Shown in pieces: positions 7,815-16,843 of a DNA stretch of 64,000 bases. The position numbers and the translations under genes are program-made. The DNA lies in contig NZ_QPNC01000021.1 of assembly GCF_003386285.1 (NCBI RefSeq), positions 106,810 through 170,809 on the forward strand, in the 5' to 3' direction. Under the pieces are notes generated by a model. The model was not told the DNA's origin and ran no database searches. It saw nothing but the letters and a program-made list of their open reading frames with translations. Every line of letters begins with the position of its first letter. The first letter of the stretch is position 1. This stretch comes from Nocardiopsis sp. FIRDI 009. GTDB taxonomy: Bacteria > Actinomycetota > Actinomycetes > Streptosporangiales > Streptosporangiaceae.

Positions 7815-10268
7815 ATGACGCGCGACACGCACTCCACCGCCGCCGCGGAACCGGAACGCGCGTTTGGCCTCGCACGGGTGCGCGCCCTGTACCGCCGCGT
7901 CCCCCTCGGCCGACGGCTGGTGGCCGCGCTGGTCCTGGTCACCGTGGTCGCCGTCGTCGCCCTGGTGGCGAGCCTGCCGATCCTGGGCTCGGTCGCCGTC
8001 ACGGTCGCCCTCCTCCTGCTCCTCGCCGCCCTCATGCGTTCCCTCGACGCGTTCGTCACGGTGCTGGTGTGCGTCGTGTGGCTGACGGTGGCTGTCCCCC
8101 TCTTCCAGATCCCGCTCACCGGGGAGCCGGTGACGCTCCTGCTCCTCCCGGTGCCCCCGCTCGTCGTCCTCGCCGCGAGCCGTGTGCGCGAGTTCCCCGT
8201 GTGGCACACCACGGCACTGTCCCTCACGGCCGGGCTCGTCGCCGGGTTCTCGCTGTCCCTGGCCGGGATGGTGGTCCCCCCGCTGGCCCCCTCCTGGGGG
8301 GTCGCGCTGCTCTACGTCGCCGTCGGGGCCTGCCTGGTGTGGCGGTTGGCCGCCTCCCGGCAGATCGTCGGGGAGGGCGGCGCCGCGCGCGCCAGGCCGA
8401 CCGAGACCCCGGACACCCGGCCGGGCGGCGGCCGCGGGCCCCGGGCCGACTCCGAACCGGTGCGCGGCCGCACGGGGGACGGGACCCGTCCGGCGCGCGG
8501 CGGGGGCGGCACCGCCGCCGACACGGAGCCGGTGCCGGTCGACCAGGCCCTGGCCGAGCTGGAGGCCATGATCGGTCTCGACCCCGTCAAACAGCAGGTC
8601 CGGGGGCTCGCCGCCTCCATCGAGGCCGCCCGACTGCGCGCCGACGCGGGGTTTCCCGTCGAGCGGCCCCTACGCCACCTGGTCTTCTCCGGGCCGCCCG
8701 GCACCGGTAAGACCAGCGTCGCCCGCACCCTGGCCACGATCTTCCACTCCTTCGGGCTGCTGCCCACCGCCCGTGTCGTGGAGGCCCAGCGCGCCGACCT
8801 GGTCGGCGAGTACCTGGGGGCCACCGCGATCCGCACCAACGAGCTCATCGACCGGGCCCTGGGCGGGGTGCTCTTCATCGACGAGGCGTACTCCCTGGTC
8901 AACGAGGGCGACGGCCAGCCCGACCGGTTCGGCAACGAGGCCGTGCAGACCCTGCTCAAGCGGGCGGAGGACGACCGGGACCGGCTCGTGATCGTCCTCG
9001 CCGGGTACGAGCAGGAGATGGACGCCTTCCTGGCCTCCAACCCCGGTCTGGCCTCGCGCTTCGCCACCCGCATCACCTTCCCCAGCTACTCCGCGGACGA
9101 GCTGTTCCGTATCGCCGAGTCCCTCGTGGCCCAGCGGGGCGACAGCCTCGACGACGGCGCGGCCCGGGCGCTCCGGCGCGGTTTCGACCAGGCGGTGCGG
9201 ATCGAGGCGGTCGACGAGCTCGGCAACGGGCGCTTCGCCCGTTCGGTGGTGGAGAAGGCCGCCCAGGCCCGCGACGTGCGCGTGGTCACGGCCGGTGCGC
9301 GGGGAGCGGAACCCGCGCGGCGCCCCGAGGCCGAGGACCTCATCACCGTCCGCGCCGCCGACGTGGCCACGGCCTACGGTGAGCTCACCTCCCACCTGCC
9401 CGGTTTCGGCGAGGCGCCCGGCATCGAGGAGGCGATGGCCGAGCTGGACGCCATGATCGGGTTGGAGCCGGTCAAGGAACAGGTCCGCTCGATCGTCGCC
9501 CAGCTCCGGGTCGCCAGGCTCCGGGAGGAGCAGGGCCTGCTCAACCAGGCGCCGATGCGGCACTTCGTCTTCTCGGGCCCGCCGGGTACCGGCAAGACCA
9601 CGGTCGCGCGCGTCCTCGGCCGGGTCTTCTCCGCCCTGGGTCTGCTCGGCCGGGCCGAGGTGGTCGAGGCCCAGCGCGCCGACCTGGTCGGCGAACACCT
9701 GGGGGCCACCGCGATCCGCACCAACCGGCTGGTCGACCGGGCCCTGGGCGGGGTGCTGTTCGTCGACGAGGCCTACTCGCTGGTCAACCCCGGCTACAGC
9801 GGCGGCGACGCGTTCGGGGCCGAGGCCGTGCAGACCCTGCTCAAGCGGGCGGAGGACGACCGGGACCGGCTCGTCGTGGTCCTGGCCGGGTACCCCGAGG
9901 AGATGGACCGCTTCCTGGCCTCCAACTCCGGGCTGTCCTCGCGGTTCAACGTGCGTGTGCGCTTCCCCTCCTACACCGCCGAGGAGCTGACCGCGATCGC
10001 CGAGGCGGTCGCGGCGCGTACCGGCGACGCCTTCGACGAGGGCGCGCGCGAGGACCTGCTCAGCATCTTCACGCACGTGTGCGCGGAGGGGTGGATCGAC
10101 GAACTCGGCAACGGGCGCTTCGCCCGCTCCCTGTTCGAGCGGGCCTGCTCCCACCGCGACCTGCGGGTCTCCCGGGAGGTCGGCGAGGCCGCGACCGCCG
10201 CCCAGCTCACCGTGGTCACCAGCGCCGACGTCCGCCTGGCCTACGCCGACGCCACCCAGCAGACCTGA
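7815..10268 (+). CDS. Membrane-anchored double AAA+ ATPase (CbbX/SpoVK/EccA-like)
   Basis: The 817-aa protein has an N-terminal multi-helix membrane region (about residues 35-175), then a Gly/Arg-rich linker and two CbbX-type AAA+ modules. Module 1 has Walker A GPPGTGKTSVART (about 293) and Walker B LFIDEAYSLV (about 353). Module 2 has GPPGTGKTTVARV (about 588) and LFVDEAYSLV (about 646). Both modules keep the AxxxDLVGxxLGATAxRTN segment and the ELGNGRFARS sensor region. Relatives include Rubisco activase CbbX and type VII secretion EccA, but no ESX genes lie nearby. Membrane anchoring suggests remodelling of a membrane or envelope complex. Confidence 0.88.
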   Translation: MTRDTHSTAAAEPERAFGLARVRALYRRVPLGRRLVAALVLVTVVAVVALVASLPILGSVAVTVALLLLLAALMRSLDAFVTVLVCVVWLTVAVPLFQIPLTGEPVTLLLLPVPPLVVLAASRVREFPVWHTTALSLTAGLVAGFSLSLAGMVVPPLAPSWGVALLYVAVGACLVWRLAASRQIVGEGGAARARPTETPDTRPGGGRGPRADSEPVRGRTGDGTRPARGGGGTAADTEPVPVDQALAELEAMIGLDPVKQQVRGLAASIEAARLRADAGFPVERPLRHLVFSGPPGTGKTSVARTLATIFHSFGLLPTARVVEAQRADLVGEYLGATAIRTNELIDRALGGVLFIDEAYSLVNEGDGQPDRFGNEAVQTLLKRAEDDRDRLVIVLAGYEQEMDAFLASNPGLASRFATRITFPSYSADELFRIAESLVAQRGDSLDDGAARALRRGFDQAVRIEAVDELGNGRFARSVVEKAAQARDVRVVTAGARGAEPARRPEAEDLITVRAADVATAYGELTSHLPGFGEAPGIEEAMAELDAMIGLEPVKEQVRSIVAQLRVARLREEQGLLNQAPMRHFVFSGPPGTGKTTVARVLGRVFSALGLLGRAEVVEAQRADLVGEHLGATAIRTNRLVDRALGGVLFVDEAYSLVNPGYSGGDAFGAEAVQTLLKRAEDDRDRLVVVLAGYPEEMDRFLASNSGLSSRFNVRVRFPSYTAEELTAIAEAVAARTGDAFDEGAREDLLSIFTHVCAEGWIDELGNGRFARSLFERACSHRDLRVSREVGEAATAAQLTVVTSADVRLAYADATQQT

Positions 10269-10327
10269 GCGGCCCATCCCCTGACACGGCCTCGGAACCC
10301 GTGCGCCCGACTGCTATGGTCCGGTCC

Positions 10328-11068
10328 ATGACCGCGACACCCTCACCTTCCGCGCCTCCCGTCACCCAGGCGCTCATCCTCGCCGGTGGCCAGGCCACGC
10401 GGCTGCGGCCCTACACCGACACCCGCCCCAAGGCGATGGTCGAGGTAGCCGGGCGCCCGATCATCGACTACCAGCTGGAGTGGCTGGCCTCCCACGGCGT
10501 CGAGCAGGTCGTCGTCTCCTGCGGCTACAAGGCCGAGGTGCTGCGTGACCACCTGTCCGCCCGGACGGAGGGGCCGCGGATCACCCTGCTGGTCGAGGAC
10601 GAGCCGCTCGGCCGGGGCGGCGCGCTCCGCTACGCCGCCACCGGGCTGCGCGACCGGGAGGCGCCCTACTTCGCGCTCAACGGGGACGTGCTCACCTGGT
10701 TCCCGCTCGACGCGATGACCGCCCACCACCGTGAGCGCGGCGGTCTGGCCACCCTGGCCCTGTCGCGGTTCCGTACCACCTGGGGGATCGTCGACGTCGA
10801 CGACCAGGACCGGATCGAGGGGTTCACCCAGAGCCCGCTGCTGCCGGTGTGGATCAACGCCGGGGTCTACCTGTTCGAGCCGGGGATCACGCCCCTGCTG
10901 CCGACCAAGGGAGACCACGAGTCCTCCACCTTCCCCGAGCTGGCCAAGGAGGGTCGACTGACCGCCTACCGCATCGACGGTTTCTGGCGCGGGGTGGACA
11001 CCGCCAAGGACGTCAAGGAGGCGGGCGAGGCGATCACCGCCATGCGCGAGGCCGAGCCGCCCCGTTAA
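10328..11068 (+). CDS. NDP-sugar nucleotidyltransferase family protein
   Basis: This 246-aa protein has the nucleotidyltransferase signature ALILAGGQATRLRPYTD near residue 15 and KAMVEVAGRPIIDYQLEWL after it. The metal-binding LNGDVLTW (about residue 118) is present, as is the sugar-site WINAGVYLFEP. These enzymes couple a sugar phosphate to an NTP (GDP-mannose or dTDP-glucose pyrophosphorylase type). No acyltransferase tail is present. ATG 10328 follows a TATGGT box by about 8 bases with no ribosome-binding site, suggesting a leaderless message. The substrate cannot be told from sequence. Confidence 0.87.
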   Translation: MTATPSPSAPPVTQALILAGGQATRLRPYTDTRPKAMVEVAGRPIIDYQLEWLASHGVEQVVVSCGYKAEVLRDHLSARTEGPRITLLVEDEPLGRGGALRYAATGLRDREAPYFALNGDVLTWFPLDAMTAHHRERGGLATLALSRFRTTWGIVDVDDQDRIEGFTQSPLLPVWINAGVYLFEPGITPLLPTKGDHESSTFPELAKEGRLTAYRIDGFWRGVDTAKDVKEAGEAITAMREAEPPR

Positions 11069-11118
11069 GACCCGCTTCCCCGGAATGTCGGACGTGGTCC
11101 GACCCGGTGCTGGGGTGG

Positions 11119-11916
11119 ATGGGTATCGTCACGGACGTGACAAAAGACGGATTCATCCTCCCCAGCGCCCCCAACTTCCGCGACCTCGGCGGCCATCGCA
11201 CCACCTCGGGGCACACGGTCCGCACCGGGGTCCTCTTCCGCTCCGACGCCCTGCACTCGATCGCCGACGAGGACCTGCCCGTCTACCACGGCCTGGGCAT
11301 CCGCCAGCTGGTCGACCTGCGCACGCCCCGCGCGCGGGCGAGTCTGCCCGACATCACGCCCGAAGGCGCGGAGTACGCCGCCGTGGCCGTGCAGGACCCC
11401 GACACGGTCGGAGCCAACCTCGAGGACGTACTCGCCGACCCCCAGGCCGCCCGCGCCACGTTCGGCGACGGCGCGGCCGAGCGGTTCATGCACGCCGTCT
11501 ACCGTGCACTGGTCACGGACACCACGGCCCTGGAGGGCTACCGCGACCTGGTCGAGCGCGCCGCCGGGGGCCCCACCGCCCTTGTCTTCCACTGCAGCGC
11601 GGGCAAGGACCGCACCGGTTGGGGGGCGGCCCTGATCCTGCGCCTGCTGGGGGTCGACCACGCGACGATCGTCGCCGACTACCTGGTCAGCAACGGGCGC
11701 CAGGAGAGCACCGAACGGTGGATGCGCAAGCTGTCGGCGAACAGCGGGCTCGACTGGGAGGACCTGGCGCCGATGACGCGGGTCCGCCCCGAGTACCTGG
11801 ACACCGCGCTGTCCCGCATCGACGAGGTGTACGGGTCCTTCGACTCCTACGTCACCGGGGGGCTCCAGATCTCCGACGGCACCGTGGAGCGGCTGCGGGA
11901 ACGCATGCTGCGCTGA
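11119..11916 (+). CDS. Tyrosine-protein phosphatase (MptpB-like)
   Basis: The 265-aa product contains the P-loop HCSAGKDRTGWG of the Y_phosphatase3 family, around residue 157. NFRDLGG is near the N-terminus (about 17-23), and LVDLRTPRARA follows. The extended AGKDRTG loop is characteristic of PtpB-like enzymes, some of which act on phosphoinositides as well as phospho-Tyr/Ser/Thr. Two starts are possible, ATG 11119 and GTG 11137; the first is used because TGCTGGGGTGG precedes it. The gene is in the same orientation as the nucleotidyltransferase, 50 bp downstream. Confidence 0.87.
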   Translation: MGIVTDVTKDGFILPSAPNFRDLGGHRTTSGHTVRTGVLFRSDALHSIADEDLPVYHGLGIRQLVDLRTPRARASLPDITPEGAEYAAVAVQDPDTVGANLEDVLADPQAARATFGDGAAERFMHAVYRALVTDTTALEGYRDLVERAAGGPTALVFHCSAGKDRTGWGAALILRLLGVDHATIVADYLVSNGRQESTERWMRKLSANSGLDWEDLAPMTRVRPEYLDTALSRIDEVYGSFDSYVTGGLQISDGTVERLRERMLR

Positions 11917-11921
11917 GCCGT

Positions 11922-11954
11922 GCTCACACGGCCTCGCGGGCTCGGCCGGGGCTC
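11922..11954. repeat. 33-nt direct repeat, copy 1
   Basis: The sequence begins GCTCACACGGCCT and ends CTCGGCCGGGGCTC. It recurs at 12055-12087 with a single C-to-T difference. Copy 1 follows the phosphatase stop directly. The 100 bp between the copies is also of unusual composition, with several CTTCGCC/CTCGTTCC runs. Confidence 0.85.
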
Positions 11955-12054
11955 GGGGCGTGGAGAACGGGGATCCTTCCTCCTCGGCTTCGCCGGTCGC
12001 TCGTTCCTCGCTTGCGGCCTGCCTCGTCTTGCAGGACCCCGTACGCCCCTCGCG

Positions 12055-12087
12055 GCTCACACGGCCTTGCGGGCTCGGCCGGGGCTC
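12055..12087. repeat. 33-nt direct repeat, copy 2
   Basis: This matches 11922-11954 at 32 of 33 positions. It overlaps the stop codon of the minus-strand gene ending at 12086, so the 133-bp unit spans the convergent intergenic region. Confidence 0.85.
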
Positions 12088-13750
12088 AGAGCGAGTCCAG
12101 GCGGCGGCGCAGGTCCGTCTCGTCGGAGGCCGCCTCCAGTTCCGTGCTCAGGGCGGCCAGTACGGTGGGTCGGTCCATACCCCGGTCGAGCAGGCGCCGT
12201 GCGGCCCGCCACAGGTGCGCGGGACGCCCGTGCCAGAGCCGCTCGGCGAGCCGTTCGTGCCGGTCCAGCTCCCGCTCGCGTTCGGGGTCGGTCCCGGTCA
12301 CCGGACGGTACCAGTGGTCCTGTCCGCTGGAGTGGCGGCCGTTGTGCGGGGTGGCCGCCTCGTACTCGCCGTAGTGGTCCAGGCGGAGCAGCGCCCGGCG
12401 ACCGCGCTGGGTGGCGGGGTCGAACTCCTCCGGGGCGCCCGTGACGATCTCACTGGCCAGCAGCGGGAACGCGAACATCCGTCGCGCGAGCGCGGCGAAG
12501 TCCCCGTCGGGCAGCAGACGGCGCACCGCCTCCTGACGCAGCCCCAGCGGGCGGGCCGGGTCCCGGTAGGTGCGCACGAAGGGGCCGGTGGAGTCCCACA
12601 CGGCGTCGAGCGTGGCGCCCAGGGCGGCTTCGGGCAGCCGCGTGAGCGCGCCCGCCCAGCGCACCCACGCCGCCAGGACGTGCGGCATCGCCTCCTGCTC
12701 CTCCGGCAGCAGCACCACGCGACCGGGCAGCCAGTGCAGCAGGAACGTCTCCACCTTGCGGGGGCTGACCCGCAGCGGCCGTCCGGAGTCCACGTCGCAG
12801 CCGTAGGCGATGATGTGGTCGACGCAGCGGCTGGCGGCGTAGGAGTCCGAGAGCCCGGCGGCCTCGTCCGAGGCCAGGAAGCGCGCCGCGAGCACGGCGC
12901 GGCTGTCGCGCCGCCACACCGGGACCGGTGGGGCGGCGGTGTTCGGGGTCGGGAGCGCCCGGATCCGGGAGCGGGCGAGGGCGTAGTGGGCGGCCAGGGA
13001 ACCGCCGGTGAGGTCGGCCGCGCCCAGACCGACGGCGGGCACCGTGGGGCCCGCGCCGGGGTCGGCGGACGCGCCCGCCACGACCAGGTCGGTCCGTTCC
13101 AGGGCGCGGGTGAGCAGGGCGCGCGCCGTGCCGAGGTCCATCTGGGAGAACCGGGTGAAGTCGTCCTTCTCCGCCCGGGCGCGGCACTGGTCGAGCAGTT
13201 GGTCGACCTTGGCGGTGACCCACGCGTCGCGCAGGAGCCCGCCGCCGTTGTGGTCCACCACCAGGATGAGGGCGTGCTCCGGCGGTGGGGCCGCGCCCCG
13301 GTTCCGTCCCCGGCCGAACACGCACACGATGTCGTCGGTGTCGCCGAACCCGTCGCCGTGGACGTAGGCGGCCAGCGGGGTGACGGCGCCGAGCTGGGAG
13401 GCCCACTCGGGCACCTGGAGGCCGCGCTCCCGGAGCGCGATCATCCCCTGCTCGGCCAGGTGCCGCTGGGCGGGGGAGGTGCCCAGGGCGCTGACCGCGG
13501 CCAACACGCCCAACCCCGCCGGGTTTCCGGAGGCGGTGGCGTGGGCGACCAGTCCCTCGCCGAGCAGCCGTTCGACGTCCACACCGGGGACGCGCTCCCC
13601 CCACCAGGTGCCGAGCATCTCGCTGAAGGCCAGCTCCGCGTCCAGGGGATCGCGCATGGCCAACAGGGCTCTGGCGGCGCGCAGCATCTCGTCGAAGACG
13701 GAGCCGGGGACGGGTTCGGGTCCGGTGGGAGGCTCAGGGGTGGGCACCAC
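12086..13750 (-). CDS. Large conserved protein of unknown function
   Basis: The 554-aa product (start placed at one of two adjacent GTGs, 13750 or 13747) is soluble and helical. It has no recognised catalytic motif. Notable segments are an acidic AYVHGDGFGDTDDIVCVF, a hydrophobic strand ALILVVDHNGGGLLRDAWV followed by a helix with TRFSQMDLGTARALL, and a C-terminal SYAASRCVDHIIAYGCDVDSG. I believe similar proteins occur across Streptosporangiales as 'hypothetical protein'. No ribosome-binding site is obvious, so the start is uncertain. It is followed, convergently, by a tyrosine phosphatase gene. Confidence 0.72.
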   Translation of the reverse strand: MVPTPEPPTGPEPVPGSVFDEMLRAARALLAMRDPLDAELAFSEMLGTWWGERVPGVDVERLLGEGLVAHATASGNPAGLGVLAAVSALGTSPAQRHLAEQGMIALRERGLQVPEWASQLGAVTPLAAYVHGDGFGDTDDIVCVFGRGRNRGAAPPPEHALILVVDHNGGGLLRDAWVTAKVDQLLDQCRARAEKDDFTRFSQMDLGTARALLTRALERTDLVVAGASADPGAGPTVPAVGLGAADLTGGSLAAHYALARSRIRALPTPNTAAPPVPVWRRDSRAVLAARFLASDEAAGLSDSYAASRCVDHIIAYGCDVDSGRPLRVSPRKVETFLLHWLPGRVVLLPEEQEAMPHVLAAWVRWAGALTRLPEAALGATLDAVWDSTGPFVRTYRDPARPLGLRQEAVRRLLPDGDFAALARRMFAFPLLASEIVTGAPEEFDPATQRGRRALLRLDHYGEYEAATPHNGRHSSGQDHWYRPVTGTDPERERELDRHERLAERLWHGRPAHLWRAARRLLDRGMDRPTVLAALSTELEAASDETDLRRRLDSL

Positions 13751-13821
13751 CCGAGGGTATGCCAGTACCGACGGAACGTGGCCCCGCCCGGAGTCCGGCG
13801 GCACCGCCCCGGCCGGGCCGG

Positions 13822-14094
13822 TCAGCGCGGCCGGGGAACCGCCCCGTGGCCGGGGAGGCGGCGCCGCGCGGCACCGCCGGGATGGGAGGGCGGCACGGAG
13901 TTGACCATCGCCTCCAGGTGCTCGCGGGCGACCCTCTCGACCAGGTGCGGGGTGACCGCGATGCCCAGGTGCTCGACACAGTTCCACGTGTCGCTGACAC
14001 AGCGCTCGACACAACGATGGGACAGGTCGCTGAACTCGTTGTGGAGCCTCGCCGAGATCCGCCTGAGATCCTGGATCGGGAAGGTCTGGAGCAT
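13822..14094 (-). CDS. Small protein with probable three-helix-bundle dimerisation domain
   Basis: The 90-aa product starts at ATG 14094 (MLQTFPIQDLRRISARLHNEF). Its first 65 residues form a Cys-containing helical segment (HRCVERCVSDTWNC, then TPHLVERVAREHLEAM). This resembles the three-helix-bundle dimerisation domain of many small actinobacterial proteins, where two helices flank an 'ARE' helix. The tail is basic and low complexity. The gene lies just upstream of the large unknown gene at 12086-13750 and in the same direction, with a 71-bp gap. The family call is by resemblance. Confidence 0.5.
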   Translation of the reverse strand: MLQTFPIQDLRRISARLHNEFSDLSHRCVERCVSDTWNCVEHLGIAVTPHLVERVAREHLEAMVNSVPPSHPGGAARRRLPGHGAVPRPR

Positions 14095-14548
14095 TCTCGC
14101 TCACACCCCTTGCTGGAAGATGGCCTGGACGGTGACCTCCACCCATTCCACTTGTTCTGAACGGACTGTCAACCCCCGTCGCGGTGCGCTGTTGACAAAA
14201 CCTCGGGGAGACAGCGTTTACTCTGGTCTCCCCATCAACGCAGCTCAACGGGGCGAATTGGACTTTTCAGGCATATAACAACCTGGTTTCGGAGTTCGCG
14301 CCGGAAACCGGTCACACGTCACAGGGCGTGGAGACGGCGGCGAAACGCCGGGGGAAAACGGCCGGTTGACCGTTTCGCGGGCGGGGTGTGGGGCGGACCT
14401 GACCTTCCGGGCCCGGGTCGGGCCGTCCACAGGGGCCGTTGCGCGAGGGCGGGTGTGTCTTATGCTTGAGCGGTGACAGCGGCCGAGAGGAGTCGCGTCC
14501 CCAACGAAAACGGGTGGGGAGTCCGACGGTTCCGGAGGTGTCGAGCAG
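14095..14548. promoter_or_regulatory. 454-bp divergent intergenic region with candidate promoters
   Basis: No gene is seen here. The middle is AT-rich for this genome. Toward the minus strand, TTGACA (complement of 14167-14172) and TGGAAT (complement of 14145-14150) are spaced by 16 bp, upstream of the 14094 start. Toward the plus strand, TTGACA at 14192-14197 is followed by TTTACT at 14217-14222 (19-bp spacing). A second candidate, TTGCGC (14439-14444) and TATGCT (14461-14466), is 16 bp apart and about 80 bp before the phosphatase gene. All are unproven pattern matches. Confidence 0.4.
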
Positions 14549-16606
14549 GTGAGCGCCGAGACGTCCATTCCGCCACCCCGGATCGAGGGGGCGGAACTGC
14601 CAGACGCGGTGAAATCGCTTCTCACCGAGGCCCCCGTCGGATTCGCCCTGATCGGTTCGGACGATCGGCTGGGGACCGTCAACCAGCAGCTGGCCACCAT
14701 GTTCGGCGTCGCTCCGGCCCAGTGCCTCGGCCGGACCCCCGCCGAACTGCTGGAGGACTCGGGTGACCCGGCCGGAGCCGCGGCCCAGCGCGCCTCCCTG
14801 TCCGCCGTGCGCGAGGGCGGGGGCACGGTCCGGGACCGGTTCCTGACCTCCCGGGGGGAGGCATGGGACCTGACCTGGTTCCCGGTCACCGATCCCGACA
14901 CCGGGGAGGAACAGGTCGGACTCATCGCCGCGCGGGACCACGAGTCCGCGGCCGCCCGGCGTGACGAGCGGCGGCTGCGCGCCCTGCTCCAGGCGGGCCA
15001 CCAGATCGTCTGGGCGGCCGGACCCGGCGGAGACATGCACGAGGACTGCCCCCAGTGGCGGTCCGTCACCGGCCAGGACGTCGAATCCTACCTCGGCCGG
15101 GGCTGGCTCGGGGCGATCCACCCCGACGACCGCACCCGGGTCGAGCGGGCCTGGAACGATGCCGTGCTCGACATGACCCCCTTCGACGCCATGTTCCGCG
15201 TGCGGACCCGCTCAGGCGGATACCACCATTACCGGGCGCGCGCCAACCCCATCAAGGACGGGACCGAAACCGTCGAGTGGATCGGCACGTTCGTGGACGT
15301 CACCACCGAACGCGAGGCCGACGAACTCCGCCAACGGCTCAACCAGCAGCTCAGCGAGGCGGCCATGCGCACCGCCCGCCTCCAGAAGGCCACCTCCGAC
15401 CTCGCCGAGGCGCTCACCGTCGACGACGTGGTGGGGGTCGTGTCCGAGATCGGCCGCTCCGGTGTGGGCGCCGACCACACCCGCGTCGTCCTGTACGACC
15501 GCGACCGCCTCCGCCTGCGCACCATGGCCGCCGAGAACGCCCACGCGCCGCCCCGGGCCTCGTTCCCGCTCGAGCACCCCGACCCCGCCGCCCGCGCCGT
15601 CGCCGACCAGGCTCCGTGCCTGGCCGCGAACCCGGCCGAGCTGCGCGCGCTGTTCGAGGACGCGCCGGAGATCGACGAGTTGGTCGAGGCCACCCCGGAA
15701 CGCGCCTGGGTCGCCCTGCCGATGGCCATCGCCGGCCGGACCATCGGCGCGCTGCGGTTGTCCTTCACGGCACCGCGCGAGGTCACCGACGAGGAACGCG
15801 TCTTCCTGGAGGCGCTCGCCGGACAGTGCGCCCTGGCCGTCGGACGCGCCCAGCTCTACGAGCGCGAGCACGACACCGCGCAGGCGCTCCAGCACAGCCT
15901 CCTGCCCGAGGAACTCCCCGAGGTCCAGGGGGTGCGCCTGGCCGCCTACTACCGCTCGGGCTCCCAGCACGTACAGGTGGGCGGCGACTGGTACGACGCC
16001 TTCCCGCTGCCCTGCGGTCGCGTCGCCGGCGTGCTCGGCGACGTCATGGGCAAGGGCATCCCGGCCGCCGCGGGGATGAGCCGTATCCGCAACGCGCTGC
16101 GCGCCCTGGCCTTCAACATGCCCGAACCCGCCGACGTCCTCACCGGGCTGGACCGGATGTTCGACGCCACCGAGGGGATGGACCAGGTCACCACCCTGGT
16201 CTACTTCGTCCTCGACCCGGTCACCGGCCAGTTGGACCTCAGCAACGCGGGCCACCTGCCCCCGCTCGTGCTCGCGGGAAACGCGGGCCCCTCACTGCTC
16301 GAGGGGGAACCCGACACGCCGCTCGGCGTCAGCGCTCCCCGAGGTCACCACAAATTCTTCGTGCAACCCGGTAACACCGTGGCCCTGTACTCCGATGGTC
16401 TGGTTGAGAACCGCAGAAGGTCCGTCGCCTCCGGTCTCGACGAGTTGGTCCGTGTGGCCGCCTCGGCGCCGTCGGAGGCTGTGGGCGACCCACATCAGAT
16501 GCTGGAGTACCTTGTTGAGAGCATGCTCGAAGGGTACGAGCAGGACGACGACGTCACACTGCTCGCCGTTCAGCTTCCGGTGATCGACTCCGCGTCGGAG
16601 CGGTAG
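14549..16606 (+). CDS. PAS-PAS-GAF-SpoIIE (RsbU-type) serine phosphatase
   Basis: This 685-aa signalling protein has a PAS domain at about 20-130 and a second PAS/PAC at about 145-260 (RSGGYHHYRARANPIKDG). A GAF domain follows at about 285-435. The PP2C-like SpoIIE domain occupies 440-680, with QHSLLPEELPEV, VGGDWYDAF, LGDVMGKGIPAA and DDVTLLAVQ. These enzymes dephosphorylate anti-sigma antagonists in response to sensed signals. The start is GTG 14549 with GGAGGTG upstream. No kinase or STAS partner is adjacent. Its position directly upstream of the principal sigma factor is notable but may be coincidental. Confidence 0.92.
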   Translation: MSAETSIPPPRIEGAELPDAVKSLLTEAPVGFALIGSDDRLGTVNQQLATMFGVAPAQCLGRTPAELLEDSGDPAGAAAQRASLSAVREGGGTVRDRFLTSRGEAWDLTWFPVTDPDTGEEQVGLIAARDHESAAARRDERRLRALLQAGHQIVWAAGPGGDMHEDCPQWRSVTGQDVESYLGRGWLGAIHPDDRTRVERAWNDAVLDMTPFDAMFRVRTRSGGYHHYRARANPIKDGTETVEWIGTFVDVTTEREADELRQRLNQQLSEAAMRTARLQKATSDLAEALTVDDVVGVVSEIGRSGVGADHTRVVLYDRDRLRLRTMAAENAHAPPRASFPLEHPDPAARAVADQAPCLAANPAELRALFEDAPEIDELVEATPERAWVALPMAIAGRTIGALRLSFTAPREVTDEERVFLEALAGQCALAVGRAQLYEREHDTAQALQHSLLPEELPEVQGVRLAAYYRSGSQHVQVGGDWYDAFPLPCGRVAGVLGDVMGKGIPAAAGMSRIRNALRALAFNMPEPADVLTGLDRMFDATEGMDQVTTLVYFVLDPVTGQLDLSNAGHLPPLVLAGNAGPSLLEGEPDTPLGVSAPRGHHKFFVQPGNTVALYSDGLVENRRRSVASGLDELVRVAASAPSEAVGDPHQMLEYLVESMLEGYEQDDDVTLLAVQLPVIDSASER

Positions 16607-16843
16607 ACCGTACGAACAAGTCCATTGCCTTGCCTACAGTGAAGAAGCCGTTCCGCCCCGCGACGCGGGGGTGATCCTCCAGGGGGATGACCTCCAAGAG
16701 CGCATACGCTTGATAGACAAACGGCTTCCCCGCCCCAGTGGGGACGATCCCAGGCCGCAGGTGGGAGAGGGCTCGCGCCCGGTCCCGGCCAGGCGGACCA
16801 CCGGGTCCGACAATCTCGCCACACGTCCGTTCGAGAGGTGTTT

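Noticed and set aside
7815..10268. Type VII secretion (EccA) assignment of the AAA+ protein
   Set aside because: No other ESX genes nearby, and the membrane helices and double AAA modules do not fit EccA.
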